Positions 14,239-26,365 of a stretch of DNA of 64,000 nucleotides are shown here, piece after piece (position 1 is the stretch's first letter; each line of letters opens with the position of its first letter). Origin of the DNA: Crambe crambe (Eukaryota; Porifera; Demospongiae; Poecilosclerida; Crambeidae); assembly GCA_963924555.1 (NCBI GenBank), contig OZ004585.1, positions 2,121,488-2,185,487 on the forward strand, written 5' to 3'. A model generated the notes under the pieces. That model worked only from the letters and a program-made list of their open reading frames with translations. It ran no database searches and had not been told where the DNA came from. The position numbers and the translations under genes were made by a program.

Positions 14239-14899
14239 GGAGCCTATAATATAATAAAAAATAACAATCTTAAAACGTCCATATCTTCATTATACTACCC
14301 CCTATAAGCTTGATTTAGGTATCAAAAGAGAGCTCTCTTTGAGAGCTTTCCAATGGTGTACTTAGTTACAACTTTACACCCCCCCATATATGGAAGACCT
14401 GACATGACCTCATTAATTTTAAAAATTCTTTTAAATTACCAAATACTTAGGAGGCCTTTGATACTCCTATCATAGCTTCTATGGGCCTAGCTGCTTTGAA
14501 TGAACTAAGGGATTTCAAAGGGGGGGGTATGGTTCCAAACATATGAAGGGAGATGTAAAAAAATGGCACTTTTTTCACTTTTTTCACATTTATCTTTTTT
14601 TCTTTGGAACTATACCCCCCCTTGAAATCCCTTCGTTCATTCAAAGCAGCCAGGCCCATAGAAGCTATGATAGGAGTATCAAAGGCCTCCTAAGTATGTG
14701 GTAATTTAAAAGAATTTTTAAAATTAATGAGGTCATGTCAGGTCTTCCATATATGGGGGGTGTAAAGTTGTAACTAAGTACACCATTGGAAAGCTCTACA
14801 AGAGAGCTCTCTTTTGAGACCTAAATCAAGCTTATAGGGGGTAGTATAATGAAGATATGGACGTTTTAAAATTTGTATTTTTTATGGTGTAGGCCACCC
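14239..14899. mobile_element. Large fold-back element, ~660 bp
   Basis: The left half (from AGCCTATAATATAATAAAAA) is nearly the reverse complement of the right half (ending TTTTTTATGGTGTAGGCC) over about 300 bp per arm. Paired landmarks include AAAACGTCCATATCTTCATT / AATGAAGATATGGACGTTTT and CCTTTGATACTCCTATCATA / TATGATAGGAGTATCAAAGG. The centre is a short T-rich loop near 14550-14600. No coding capacity; a clear target duplication was not found. Confidence 0.8.
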
Positions 14900-15225
14900 T
14901 TATCACAAGTGAGCTCTTCTCTCATGTATGTATAGGGATGGCATGGCTGTTTTACATGTATATGTACTGCAGCCTCAAATCACATGAAAACAAGCCCTAC
15001 ATTTATATCCACTGCATATAGCCAGCTAATAGCAGTTGTAAATATGAGGGCTTCTTTTCGCATGATCATGAGGCTGGAGTATATAATAGCTGAGCCAGAT
15101 TTTAGGCCATCCCCACATAAATTTTGGTGTTCACTTGTTTCTTTGTTTGCATACAAGTATATGCACGTTCTTAAGTGGGCATGCATGCCTTATCTTGCAC
15201 AATCATGCTTTTAATTGTGCATGTG
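14900..15225. other. Unassigned spacer
   Basis: Short open frames on both strands have no recognisable domain. Nothing supported. Confidence 0.4.
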
Positions 15226-15664
15226 CATTCCATAGGTTCTGTTCACTTCACCATTCCATGGATTTCACGATTTGTTCAATGAATTCCACTGGTTCAGTAG
15301 GTTCTGTTGTTTCCACTTCACATGTCCTAACAGCACTATAGCTACCAGCTATTTCAACTTCCCTAAGAGATCACCGTCTTAGAGACCATTGTTCCTGGCC
15401 CATAAGTGGGCACAATACATGCAAGTTTTTTACTGTACATGTCGATACTGCAGCCATTATCATGTTTGCATAATTTATTACTCATTGTCATCTTGTTATA
15501 GCTACATTTTCATAAATGTAACAAACTGAAGCCAAAGTTATGATAACAAAAATAGTTTCCTCAAGAAGTAGCTAGTTCAGCTTGCTAGCCAGTTTTGAGA
15601 TCATTAAAATTAATAACGAAGTGCTGTTTAAGAACACAAAGAAAAAAAATCAGCTCTCATCTAC
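15226..15664 (+). promoter_or_regulatory. Conserved upstream block of receptor copy C
   Basis: Order: GGTTCTGTTC / CACTGGTTC repeats, CCACTTCACATGTCCTAACA, AACTTCCCTAAGAGATCACC, CTGGCCCATAAGTGGGCACA, ACATGTCGATACTGC, AAACTGAAGCCAAAGTTATG, TTTCCTCAAGAAGTAGCTAG, then TTAAGAACACAAAG before the start. The same order precedes the copies at 48836, 53057 and 57690. It is proposed as the shared promoter and 5' leader. Confidence 0.45.
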
Positions 15665-17459
15665 ATGGCTATATTATTGTTACTTGGTTATATGGTGGTT
15701 GCTGTGACATGCACAGAAGACTATAGTCAAAGTTGTTCTTATAAATCAGGATTGGATATTCAACAGAATGCTTATGGCGGTGGTTTCTTGTCCAATGACT
15801 CTGGAATGGAGTGTCCTCCAGGACTCTTTTGTAACAACAGGACATGTAAGTGTGCTCACTATCATTATCCTTATGGCAGCATCAAGTGTGATGAAGAAAA
15901 GGGCACTTCTGCTCTCTTGGATTGCTACTGTGCTACATTCGATGAAGGCAAGACTGTAACTCGAGTTGGTGCATGCATGTATAACTGTAATAAGAATATG
16001 AGTGGTGATGATAATGTGTATAACTCTCTTACACGGAATAGCTCGATGATAACATGCTTGTCACTCAACAGAGCAGGAGCACTATGTGGAAGATGTCTGC
16101 CTGAACACTATCCCTTGGCATACTCTTTTAACTTGACTTGTATCAAATGTCCACATGTTGGCTGGAACTGGGGTAGGTACATCATGGCTGCCTATCTCCC
16201 ACTGACACTGTTCTGCTTCTTTGTTTTATTCTTTGAAATCAATGCTGTTACTAGTCACTTGCATCCAGTCATCTGGTGCAGTCAGGCTATTTCAATGTCA
16301 GTTATGTCACGAATGCTGTTCTTACATACCAGTTTGCAAAAACTCCATATATATATGATATTTATAAAGATAGCATTTTCACTTTATGGAGTATGGAACT
16401 TTGATTTCTTCAGGACATTTTACTCAGATTGGGATAGGTTTTCTCCCTACCCTAGCTTTGGATTATGTCATTGCTGTGTACCCTCTCCTCCTCATGGCTA
16501 TCACCTACCTACTTGTAAAACTGTATGATAAGAACTACAGAGTCATCATTATCATGTGGAAGCCATTTCGAGCATTATTTTTCCTTTTCAAGAAAAAATT
16601 TGAGTCCGAACATCAATGATTGACTCATGTGTTACTTTCTTTTATTTATCAAGTGTCAAATTTCTCAGTGTGACATTTGACTTGCTTGTCCCAACACCAG
16701 TATATGAACTCCACCAGGATGGCTATAACTGTACTATTCAGGAGACATTGAATACTTTGGCAAAGAACATCTCCCATATGCTATCCTGGCCATAACTGTG
16801 TCAATAGTCTTTGTTGTCTTACCACTTATTGTTCTTGCTCTCTATCCTTTTGCTTTCTTCCAGAAGTTCCTGAATTGCATTCCTGTTTGCTGGCACATTT
16901 TGCACACCTTTATGGATGCTTTTCAAGGTGTCTATAAAGATGGGACAGAGTCAGGCACTAGAGATTGTCGATGGTTTGCAGCTGTCTTCTTCTTAGTACG
17001 AGTCATGGGTTTTGTGGTTCATACATTCGCTCACAATATCATCTTCTTCTATCTTGCTGCTGTCGTTCTCTTGCTTCTAGTTTTGCTGATAGTTAACGTG
17101 CAACCTTTCAAAGCTCCAGTTGCTCATTATTCAAAGATCAATGCCATTTTTTTCTCACTCTTTATCTCTTAATATACATTGCTATATGTGGTAAGAGTGT
17201 AGCAGGTATCAAAGTTCGACGATTTCTTCAAGTTTTTTATGTACTTTTAACTTTTGCTGGCTTCACTCCTCTTCTCTACACATTGCTATTGATTCTCTAC
17301 TGGATCTACTCACATAGTGGATTAGGATCGATGCTTGCTAGTATGATCAGATTCAGGAGAAGAGGCTACAAATTGATAAATGGAGAGGAATCATGTGACT
17401 CTATGGCTCATGTACGTGATCATACCTCAAGTCGAAATTTGGCCACACTTTCACAATAA
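15665..17459 (+). pseudogene. Tandem receptor family copy C, broken
   Basis: The conserved MYMA start is altered (ATG to CTAC context), leaving MAILLLLGYMVV at 15665. The ectodomain and first membrane segments are open to ~16430. An 8-bp deletion (CAGATTGGGATAGG) shifts the frame there. A 1-bp deletion near 16605 and a 13-bp deletion near 16730 follow. The frame from ~16745 to 17170 then reads the fifth to seventh hydrophobic segments, with CRWFAAVFFLVRVMG intact. A further indel near 17165 precedes the C-terminal RNLATLSQ end (TAA 17457-17459). Four frame lesions make this a pseudogene. It pairs with copy E at 48836-50645 in a segmental duplication. Confidence 0.85.
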
Positions 17460-17654
17460 AGGAATGTCTACGTGGGTGTGTGTCTGTGTGTACTAAACTT
17501 TATTATAGCCAATACATATGTAGCTAGTTCATTATTATAATATTATTTTTTGGTGAGCATTGACTGTGTGACTTTCTGGCGTAACACTATAAAGAGCATG
17601 TGGACCGTGGCCTTGCTAAGGTAAAAAATCAGATGCTCTGCCTCTTTTTTACAT

Positions 17655-17815
17655 TTGAAATCATTCCTGAATTGCATTCCTGTTCGCTGGGACATATTGC
17701 ACACCTTTATGGACTCTTTTCAAGGTATCTATAAAGATGGAACAGCACCAGGCACTAGAAATTGTCGATGGTTTGCAGCTGTCTTCTTCTTTGTATGAGT
17801 CATGTGGTTTTGTGT
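17655..17815 (+). pseudogene. Isolated receptor fragment
   Basis: This encodes the loop from the FLNCIPVRW-type motif through FQGIYKDGTAPGTRNCRWF, then a TGA at 17796-17798 where intact copies have Arg (CGA). The matching fragment lies at ~50850-51000. Confidence 0.7.
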
Positions 17816-17817
17816 CT

Positions 17818-18386
17818 GGGGTGACTTGGGACACAGGTTAACTTGGGACGGTGGAGTCATATTTTAATTTTTTTTCGAAATTACTATGAGTTTCAAGATC
17901 TTATTTTGCACACATAAAAATTTATGCTTTGTCTCTCTCTGAAGCCAGTCTAGAGTGCTTTGGTTACTCTGTTTGTAATAAGCAGACCTAAACACTCTGC
18001 TGATTTTATAAGACCGCAAGAAAAAACTTAATAAACTAACTTCAAACTTACTGAACTGATTTATCAATATTCTACTCACTGAGATAATGCTGCATAATGA
18101 TCTCTGTGTTTTATAAAAGTGATCAGTCAGCAAAACATGCATAGCGCACTGTTTAAGCTTTATCAAAATTGCATGGACATGCAGTGTCCCAAGTTATCCT
18201 GAAAGGGATTTCTGCATACTACACATTGGCGAGTTGTAGCCAATTAATTAATAAGCAATATCAGTCATCTTTAGCTCAGCCTGGGACTAGAAAGATTACT
18301 CTATCTCTTGCAACTTAAAGCTTGTTTATAGCTAAAGCGGTTGCAGAGATATCATCATTTGTAGCAAGAGTGTCCCAAGTTACCCC
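17818..18386. mobile_element. Non-autonomous DNA element with GGGGTGACTTGGGACA ends
   Basis: The left end GGGGTGACTTGGGACAC and right end GTGTCCCAAGTTACCCC are inverted repeats with one mismatch. Subterminal copies lie inside (TTAACTTGGGACG, GTCCCAAGTTATCC). The duplicated locus near 51010 lacks this segment, which supports insertion. No transposase; superfamily not assigned. Confidence 0.75.
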
Positions 18387-18439
18387 AATCTACCTTACTG
18401 AATTTTTTTGAACTATACACATCGACAAGATCAATCAGA

Positions 18440-19164
18440 TTGCTTTCAGATTGCTTTCATGTGTTACTAGAGTGGGTCGACAGAGATTAAATGTCCGAGA
18501 CCTATGAGGGTTCAAAGGGGATGCTTATTAACTAAGTCTATAGCTAGGTACACAGCAATGGAATTATCAACATAAAGGGTCCAGAAATCATTGTTATGAA
18601 GTGAAAATATTGCTTATGTACGTACGTATAATATTATTCAGTTCCTCCAGATGTGCTGTCATTGGAGCAAGTCTATCGTGCCATTTTCTGGTTATCTTAA
18701 GTTGTTATCACTATGAAAAATAGCAGACCTGAAACCTTAATAAGGACATTCATAGGATACACAAGGGCACAGCATGTTTCCTTGTTTCCTATTTGAAATG
18801 TCATAAAATTATTATGTTGTGCCCTTGCATATCCTATGTACAAAAAATACACTGTATTTCCTTCAAGTTTCTCTTGGAAACATATATAGGGGAAATCTCT
18901 TATTTTTCACAGTGTGTGAAGTGTAAATAATTGTGTTTCCTGCTATTGATTCGTATGCCATTTCCTGAGTTATTGTGAAGTGAAAATAATTGTCTAATTG
19001 TGTAGCTATTCAGTTTCCTCCATGGTGTGATGTTAAGTCTATTCCATGATCACAATATAAGTTTCCTCCATTAGCTACATGTTATAGAGCCACATATTGA
19101 ATGAGATGTGGCAAGCTAGTGATCAGATGCCCTATCAAAATCAAGTTTCCTCCATGGTTCACTG
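18440..19164. repeat. Receptor-linked GTTTCCTCCAT repeat region
   Basis: Imperfect units of roughly 80-110 bp combine CCATTTCCTGGTTATCTTGA, GTGAAGTGAAAATAATTGC and AGTTTCCTCCATGGTGTG. Homologous stretches lie at 20640-20800, 51190-51920 and 60110-60520, always 3' of a receptor copy. Confidence 0.7.
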
Positions 19165-20475
19165 TCTAATTTCTCAGTGTGATATTTGACTTACTTGTCC
19201 CAACACCTGTATACAAACTCCACCAGGATAGCTACAACTACGTACACTTTTGGACTGTACTATTCAGGGGACTTGGCAAAGAACATCTCCCCTATGCTAT
19301 CCTGGCCATAATCGTGTCAATAGTCTTTGTTACATGTCTTACCAGTCACTGTTCTTGCTCTCTATCCTTTTGCTTTCTTCCAGAATTCCTGAATTGCATT
19401 CCTGTTCGCCGGCACATCTTGCACATCTTTATGGATGCCTTTCAAGGTGTCCATAAAGATGGGACAGAATCATGCACTAGAGATTGTCGATGGTTGCAGC
19501 TGTCTTCTTCTTAGTATGAGTCATTGGTTTTGTGGTTTATTCTTTGCTCATAATATCATCTTCTTCCATCTTGCTGCTTAATTCTAGTTTTGCTGATAGA
19601 TAATGTGAAGTTCCAGTTGCTCATTATTGATCGATGCCACTTTCTTCTCACGAGTCCTTATCTTAATATACATCGTTGTATGTGGTAAGGGTGTAGCAGA
19701 TGTCAAAGTTAATACTTTCTTCGTGTGATGGACTCATTGACAGTTTGTATGTGTGTAAGTGTGAGTTAAAATTATTATTCTGTAGTGTGGTTTAATTAGT
19801 TGTGCATATCTAAACCTGTTCTGCATTCTGCTGTCCTGTCATCTGTGTGGTTGTAATTTGTGTGCGAGAATTTTCCTGTTTTTCTGTATCAATGCGTGTT
19901 TTTTCATGTTAGTTGAGTTTTGTATAAAAGTAGAGTTCTAGAGTTTGTTTAGAGAGAGTTGTTTCAGAGTTTTAGAGAGTTTTAGTGAGAGAGTTTTTTC
20001 TAGCTAGTTGAGTTTTGTTAGCCCTTTGATTAAAATAGTTACTAATCTGATTCTGGGTAGCCTAGATCTCTAGTTGGTAGCATGCATGGAGCCGACATCC
20101 AGCATGCAAATTAATATTCATTTATAAACGCACACTAAAATGATTCATGCTTAGACCATATGACCTTTGCGTGACCTCTGAATACCATTGTGCAAGATCT
20201 TCAAGAATAAGAGAATGAAGAACTCATACTCGGTCTACTACACTTCGAGTTTTTAATGTACTTTTAATTTTTGCTGGCATTGTTCCTCTTATCTACACAT
20301 TTCTATCAATTCTCTACTGGATCTACTCATATAGTGGATCAGGATTGAGGCTTGCTAGTAAGATCAGATTCAGGAGAAGAGGCTATGAGTTGATAAATGG
20401 AGAGGAATCATGTGCCTTATGGCTGATGTACATGATCATAACTCAAGTGGAAATTTGTCCATATTTTCTCAATAA
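19165..20475 (+). pseudogene. Receptor relic D, interrupted by a solo LTR
   Basis: The relic starts at the SVKFLSV-type segment and runs through VPTPVYKLHQDSYNY with a TACG insertion, a deletion around the IEYFGKEH loop and several indels. It then continues with a TGA at 19517-19519 in place of the conserved Arg codon. A 519-bp LTR (19724-20242) splits the penultimate hydrophobic segment. The tail (20248-20475) ends like the intact copies. The parallel relic at 51925-52550 has no LTR and serves as the empty-site comparison. Confidence 0.85.
19724..20242 (+). mobile_element. Solo LTR of an LTR retrotransposon
   Basis: The segment begins TGTGATGGACTC and ends GTCTACTACA (TG...CA). It is flanked by CTTCG on both sides (19719-19723 and 20243-20247), a 5-bp target duplication. 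The paralogous relic near 52385 reads straight through (ACTTTCTTTGAGTTTTT), confirming insertion. A TATA-like GTATAAAAG sits near 19922. No internal retroelement genes flank it, so it is a solo LTR left by recombination. The plus orientation is inferred from the TATA position. Confidence 0.85.
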
Positions 20476-21711
20476 AGGAGTGTGTGGGTGTGCATGTGTG
20501 TGTGTTTATCAATATCAACGTCTAGCTACGTACAGTATAATTTTTATACCTTAGGAAATTTTTTTCAAGACAGTACAACCAACTACGTAGCTATGTATAC
20601 TATATACTGTACTCATGCCTATGCTGATATCATTTCCTGGTTGTTGTGAAAATAATTGCTTGTGTATTCAGCTTCCTCCATGGTGTGCAATTATCAGAGC
20701 AAGTTGAGTCCATAATCACAATCTACTTAGCTATGCCATTTCCTGGTTATCTTGAGTGGTCGTGAAGTGAAAATAATTGCTTGTGTATTCAGTTTCCTCC
20801 TATTTATATATATATAACCAATTCACCACCAAGTGGCTGATGAGGAATCTGAAATAGTAATAGGCTAATACTAGCAGGGCCCCCGGGACCAGTGTCTTCC
20901 GAATGATGCAGTGTTAGAGACACACCTCCTCAATTGAGGAGTGGAGCTGAGTGGACTCGAGTAGATCCTGCTTGGTAGGAGTGATGGTCTTCAACCTGCA
21001 CTGCAGGTAGAGGTCCACCAACTCACCACCATCCCACTTGCACCAGCCTTACCATGGGGTCACTCATCCATGTAGCTACTAGGCTGACCCAGCACTGCTT
21101 AACTAGCTTTGCTAGCAAGGAGAACAAACAGCATGATACATCATAATCTTGCTCAATGATGTGCTGTATCAGAGCAAGTTGATTCCATGGTAGCAGAAAT
21201 TCGATGGAAGAACAAGGTTTGATACGTCAACGAAATTAGCTATTAATATTTAACCCTAAGAGAATTAATTTCAGTAATCCATAGAATTCTGCACAGTCAT
21301 GTATGCCTGTATGCAGTGAATAATATACTTTTACCCATTTCCACATCTTGATTGTGATTTTAGTTTGGAAAATGTTTATCTGATGAATTGTAGGTGTTGT
21401 CTTAGGCAGCTTCTTGAGCTGATATTTATGCTACTTAAGAAGATTTTGCTGTCGAGTTATGTAAGTGGCAGGATACTGTAGAAAGCTATAGCTGTAATGC
21501 TTACCACAAAGCATTTAGCTACGTAGATACAATCCACTTAGTGTCAATCGCCTAGCCTGTGCTACTATTCTTCTTTTTTTTTAACCAAAAGAGAGGTTAA
21601 GTCAATTGTTTACAGTACGTATATAATTGGCAAATTAATACCCTGCATGCCACTCCCTGTAAACAGAAGATGAACTCTACCACTGATAAACCTGAGCTAC
21701 AGTAGCTACTA
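20476..21711. other. Spacer with a GC-richer island
   Basis: About 20640-20800 and 21160-21195 hold the receptor-linked repeat. About 20830-21090 is a GC-richer stretch (CCCCCGGGACCAGTGTC onward) without an open frame. Its minus strand has a GGTTGAAGACC word that only weakly recalls a tRNA-type B box, so a SINE is possible but unsupported. The remainder shows nothing. Confidence 0.4.
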
Positions 21712-21825
21712 TTGTACAACACAGTATCCTACAACACAGTATACTATCATACAACACAGTATACTATATCATACAACGCAGTATACTATCATAAAACACA
21801 GTATACTATCCTACATACAATAATT
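21712..21825. repeat. ~20-bp tandem repeat
   Basis: Five to six units of ACAACACAGTATACTATCAT with small variations. Confidence 0.8.
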
Positions 21826-22450
21826 TATTACATGCTTGTAGATCTGTTAAGTTTTAGGAGATGCATTGTGGCCACAGATGCCATGGCCTCACCACTTTTT
21901 TTGGCCAGGACCGGAAAAAGTTCACGCACTATCATCCACGATAGTCATGAAGCTGCTCAAAGATCTTAACCACACCACCCCTAATCACACCCAAAGCCTC
22001 TCCACTTTAATTTTGCTTCCTATGGATAAGCATTTTTACCTGGGTATGTGGTCTAGAAAGCAAACCCATTTTAGCTAGGCTTTAATTGGATTTTTAGCTA
22101 ATCCATTGGCACTATCCAACAGACATATGGCAACCTCCCTGCAAGTTACTGCAAGCATGAAAATGAGAGCATGAGCAGAGGATACTGAATGTAGAACATG
22201 CATCCTTCTCCCCAGTAGATTAGTGATGTCAGGTTTTGGATGCTTTGTTACAGCCATTTACAATTACAAGCACCTTGTTTCCCTTCTAGCTGACAAGCTG
22301 GCTAGGCTGTTGATCAATCCAAGCTCAAGATCCTCCAGCTGGCAGAACCATCTCCTCCCATTGACTGTGTGGTCACAAAGTCTCTGCTGTCTACTATGAT
22401 TCTATCATTGTCAAAATTCTTTTAGGACTTTATTCTATCATAAAAGAAGC
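21826..22450. other. Unassigned spacer
   Basis: No recognisable gene or repeat on either strand; short open frames lack domain features. Confidence 0.4.
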
Positions 22451-22453
22451 ATA

Positions 22454-22494
<41 letters not shown>

Positions 22495-22509
22495 AATAAT
22501 AATAATAAT
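22451..22509. repeat. ATG/ATA trinucleotide microsatellite
   Basis: About thirteen ATG units pass into ATA units. It truncates the adjacent transposase-like relic. Confidence 0.85.
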
Positions 22510-23236
22510 GCGAATGCCCGATACAGGGTTTTGCGTGATCTTTGCACATTTCTTTAGCCAATATTTGTGACATAGCATGATCATACCTTCCTTGAAAAAT
22601 TCAGCAAGAAAACATTTGCTTAGGATATCATTACTTGGGTGAGGATTTACAAGCAAGGAAAGTGAGGTACATTCAGTAGCTGTATTTGAGAGTGACAAAG
22701 CAGCTACGTAGTTGGGCTGATAGCCTTGCTTCAGTAACTCTTCTTTGACTTGAGATAAATCGTTCAATAGCTGAAATACATAAACCTTCTTTTACTAAAC
22801 CAATAACTTTGGTAATAAAAGTCTTTAAAAAACCAGTTTTATGTAATAGGATAAATGGTATACAATCAGGTGATATCAACTCTAATACATGAGGATCTGT
22901 GGTTAGATAGGTATGTCTATTACAGATATAAACAGATGATACAAGAATGGCAATTGAATCAATTCCATGTAGTAGATGAGGCTCGAAAGCTGCAGACTGA
23001 CCAAGTTTCCATGCTTGTCTTTCAATATTTTCATGACATATAATGCAAGTCTTATTCATGATCAAACCAGACATATATGGATCCCAAACAAGAACAGGAG
23101 GAAGAATAAGTTCATTAGGATTCTGGCTAGATATGGAATAAGGAGGAGGCAAAGGAATCACAGCACATTTTGCTGACCTACAAAGTACATAAATGAAATT
23201 GGTAATAAATTTAAAGATGATAATCCTGATAGCCAT
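22510..23236 (-). pseudogene. Relic of a transposon-encoded protein
   Basis: The minus-strand frame from 23236 shows PVLVWDPYMSG, a CIICHENIERQAWKLGQ stretch, then PHLLHGIDSIAILVSSVYIC, HVLELISPDCIPFILLHKTG and ISAIERFISSQRR. A frame change lies between ~22770 and 22675, after which NPHPSNDILSKCFLAEFF continues until the trinucleotide repeat. From memory this order matches the N-terminal region of a transposase-associated family common in sponges and cnidarians (KDZ-type elements, DUF6729-like); this was not searched. The C-terminal catalytic part is absent. Non-functional. Confidence 0.55.
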
Positions 23237-23469
23237 GGATAGCTATAGCCTAGGGAGAATTATATATCTAATTTCTGATACAGTTAAATTTGCAAACAAC
23301 TGATTTGTGTTTTCCTCATTGTACCTCATCTATAAGCTCATAATGATCACTCACTTAAAATGCTCCTGGATAATGCTATTAAAGTAAGTTATCCATTCAC
23401 TTGGAACTTTCATGATCACAGCTCGTAACTATAGGCGGCTAAGTAGAATGTCAACTGGAAAATAACTAA
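23237..23469. other. Short spacer
   Basis: Nothing recognisable between the transposase relic and the large minisatellite. Confidence 0.4.
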
Positions 23470-25925
23470 AGAGAGAGACTATGTGAGACTCAAGAGACTA
23501 ATTATAGTTAGAGACTATAGAGATTCAGGAGAGACTGATGAGATTATGGAGACTACAGAATACTAGAGACTTATAGAGATTCAGGAGAGACTTACGTAGG
23601 AGACTATATTAAAGATTCAGAAGAGACTGAGGAGACTATGGAGACTACAGAATACTATATAGAGATTCAGGAGAGACTTAGGAGACTATAGAGATTCAGG
23701 AGAGACTGATGAGATTATGGAGACTACAGAATACTAGAGACTTATAGAGATTCAGGAAAGACTTAGGAGACTATATTAAAGATTCAGAAGAGACTGAGGA
23801 GACTACAAAAGACTAGAGGAGACTAGAGATTCAGGAGAGACTGAGGAGACTATGGAGACTACAGAATACTATATAGAGATTCAGGAGAGACTTAGGAGAC
23901 TATAGAGATTCAGGAGAGACTGATGAGATTATGGAGACTACAGAATACTAGAGACTTATAGAGATTCAGGAGAGACTTAGGAGACTATATTAAAGATTCA
24001 GAAGAGACTGAGGAGACTATGGAGACTACAGAATACTATATAGAGATTCAGGAGAGACTTAGGAGACTATAGAGATTCAGGAGAGACTGATGAGATTATG
24101 GAGACTACAGAATACTAGAGACTTAGCTATAGAGATTCAGGAAAGACTTAGGAGACTATATTAAAGATTCAGAAGAGACTGAGGAGACTACAAAAGACTA
24201 GAGGAGACTAGAGATTCAGGAGAGACTGAGGAGACTATGGAGACTACAGAATACTATATAGAGATTCAGGAGAGACTTAGGAGACTATAGAGATTCAGGA
24301 GAGACTGATGAGATTATGGAGACTACAGAATACTAGAGACTTATAGAGATTCAGGAAAGACTTAGGAGACTATATTAAAGATTCAGAAGAGACTGAGGAG
24401 ACTACAAAAGACTAGAGGAGACTAGAGATTCAGGAGAGACTGAGGAGACTATGGAGACCACAGAAGACTAGAGGAGACTATATAGAGATTCAGGAGAGAC
24501 TGAGGAGACTATGGAGACCACAGAAGACTAGAGGACAATAGAGATTCAGGAGAGACTGAGGAGACTATGGAGACCACAGAAGACTAGAGGAGACTATAGA
24601 GATTCAGGAGAGACTGAGGAGACCATGGAGACCACAGAAGACTAGAGGAGACTATAGAGATTCAGGAGAGACTGAGGAGACTATGGAGACTACAGAATAC
24701 TAGTTATAGAGATTCAGGAGAGACTTAGGAGACTCTAAAGATTCAGAAGAGACTAGGAGACTACAGAAGACTAGAGATTCAGGAGAGACTGAGGAGACTA
24801 TGGAGACTACAGAATACTATATAGAGATTCAGGAGAGACTTAGGAGACTATAGAGATTCAGGAGAGACTGAGGAGACTATGGAGACCACAGAAGACTAGA
24901 GGAGACTATAGAGATTCAGGAGAGACTGAGGAGACTATGGAGATCACAGAAGACTAGAGGAGACTATAGAGATTCAGGAGAGACTGAGGAGACTATGGAG
25001 ACCACAGAAGACTAGAGGAGACTATAGAGATTCAGGAGAGACTGAGGAGACTATGGAGATCACAGAAGACTAGAGGAGACTATAGAGATTCAGGAGAGAC
25101 TGAGGAGACCATGGAGACCACAGAAGACTAGAGGAGACTATAGAGATTCAGGAGAGACTGAGGAGACTATGGAGACCACAGAAGACTAGAGGACAATAGA
25201 GATTCAGGAGAGACTGAGGAGACTATGGAGACCACAGAAGACTAGAGGAGACTATAGAGATTCAGGAGAGACTGAGGAGACCATGGAGACCACAGAAGAC
25301 TAGAGGAGACTATAGAGATTCAGGAGAGACTGAGGAGACTATGGAGACTACAGAATACTAGTTATAGAGATTCAGGAGAGACTTAGGAGACTCTAAAGAT
25401 TCAGAAGAGACTAGGAGACTACAGAAGACTAGAGATTCAGGAGAGACTGAGGAGACTATGGAGACTACAGAATACTATATAGAGATTCAGGAGAGACTTA
25501 GGAGACTATAGAGATTCAGGAGAGACTGAGGAGACTATGGAGACCACAGAAGACTAGAGGAGACTATAGAGATTCAGGAGAGACTGAGGAGACTATGGAG
25601 ATCACAGAAGACTAGAGGAGACTATAGAGATTCAGGAGAGACTGAGGAGACTATGGAGACCACAGAAGACTAGAGGAGACTATAGAGATTCAGGAGAGAC
25701 TGAGGAGACTATGGAGACCACAGAAGACTAGAGGAGACTATAGAGATTCAGGAGAGACTGAGGAGACTAATGGAGACCACAGAAGACTAGAGGAGACTAG
25801 CTATAAAGATTCAGGAGAGACTGAGGAGACTATGGAGACCACAGAAGACTAGAAGAGACTATAGAGATTCAGGAGACACAGAAGAATATGGAGACTGTAG
25901 AGATTCAGAAGACCAGAGAGACTTA
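23470..25925. repeat. 2.45-kb purine-rich minisatellite, ~59-bp unit with higher-order structure
   Basis: The dominant unit in the second half is ~59 bp and contains GATTCAGGAGAGACTGAGGA, then CTATGGAGACCACAGAAGAC and TAGAGGAGACTATAGA. The first half uses diverged variants (GATGAGATTATGGAG, ATATTAAAGATTCAGAAG) in longer blocks. A block marked by ACTAGAGGACAATAGAG near 24530 recurs near 25188, giving a higher-order period of about 660 bp. The plus strand is strongly purine-rich. No coding frame. Confidence 0.9.
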
Positions 25926-26365
25926 AGCTACTTAGCTATACATAGATAATGTCTATACTATTATAATATATATGATGTAATAAAAGTACATATTATATGA
26001 AGAAACAACCGGCAGGAGGCACAAGCATTCCAGTGGACCCAGAGAGACTTTCATTCTGATGCTGCGACAAGTGACGTTATCTTGCTGGAGAGGAAGAGGG
26101 AGATGTATTTTTAAGAGTTCAGTCATCGAGGGGACTCGGGAGGGGGATGATCTGGCTGATGATGATTGCTGAGATGAGGGGTGTGGTTCATGTGGAGAGG
26201 GGTGGAGTGGTCTCGTGGAGGGGGGATGTTATTGGGAGTTGATGAATGAGCATGAAGGGGAGATGAATGAGGTGTGATGTGTACAGGTGGTGGAGGAATG
26301 GAGGGAAGTTGTTGCTGCCTCTGCATAATAATAACAATTACAATTGCTATCATTAGCTAGTTGTA

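Noticed and set aside
20830-21090. tRNA-derived SINE
   Set aside because: Only weak A/B-box-like words are visible, spacing is not convincing, and no target duplication or poly(A) tail was found.
23470-25925. CRISPR-like array
   Set aside because: Units are contiguous diverged tandem repeats without unique spacers, and the genome is eukaryotic.
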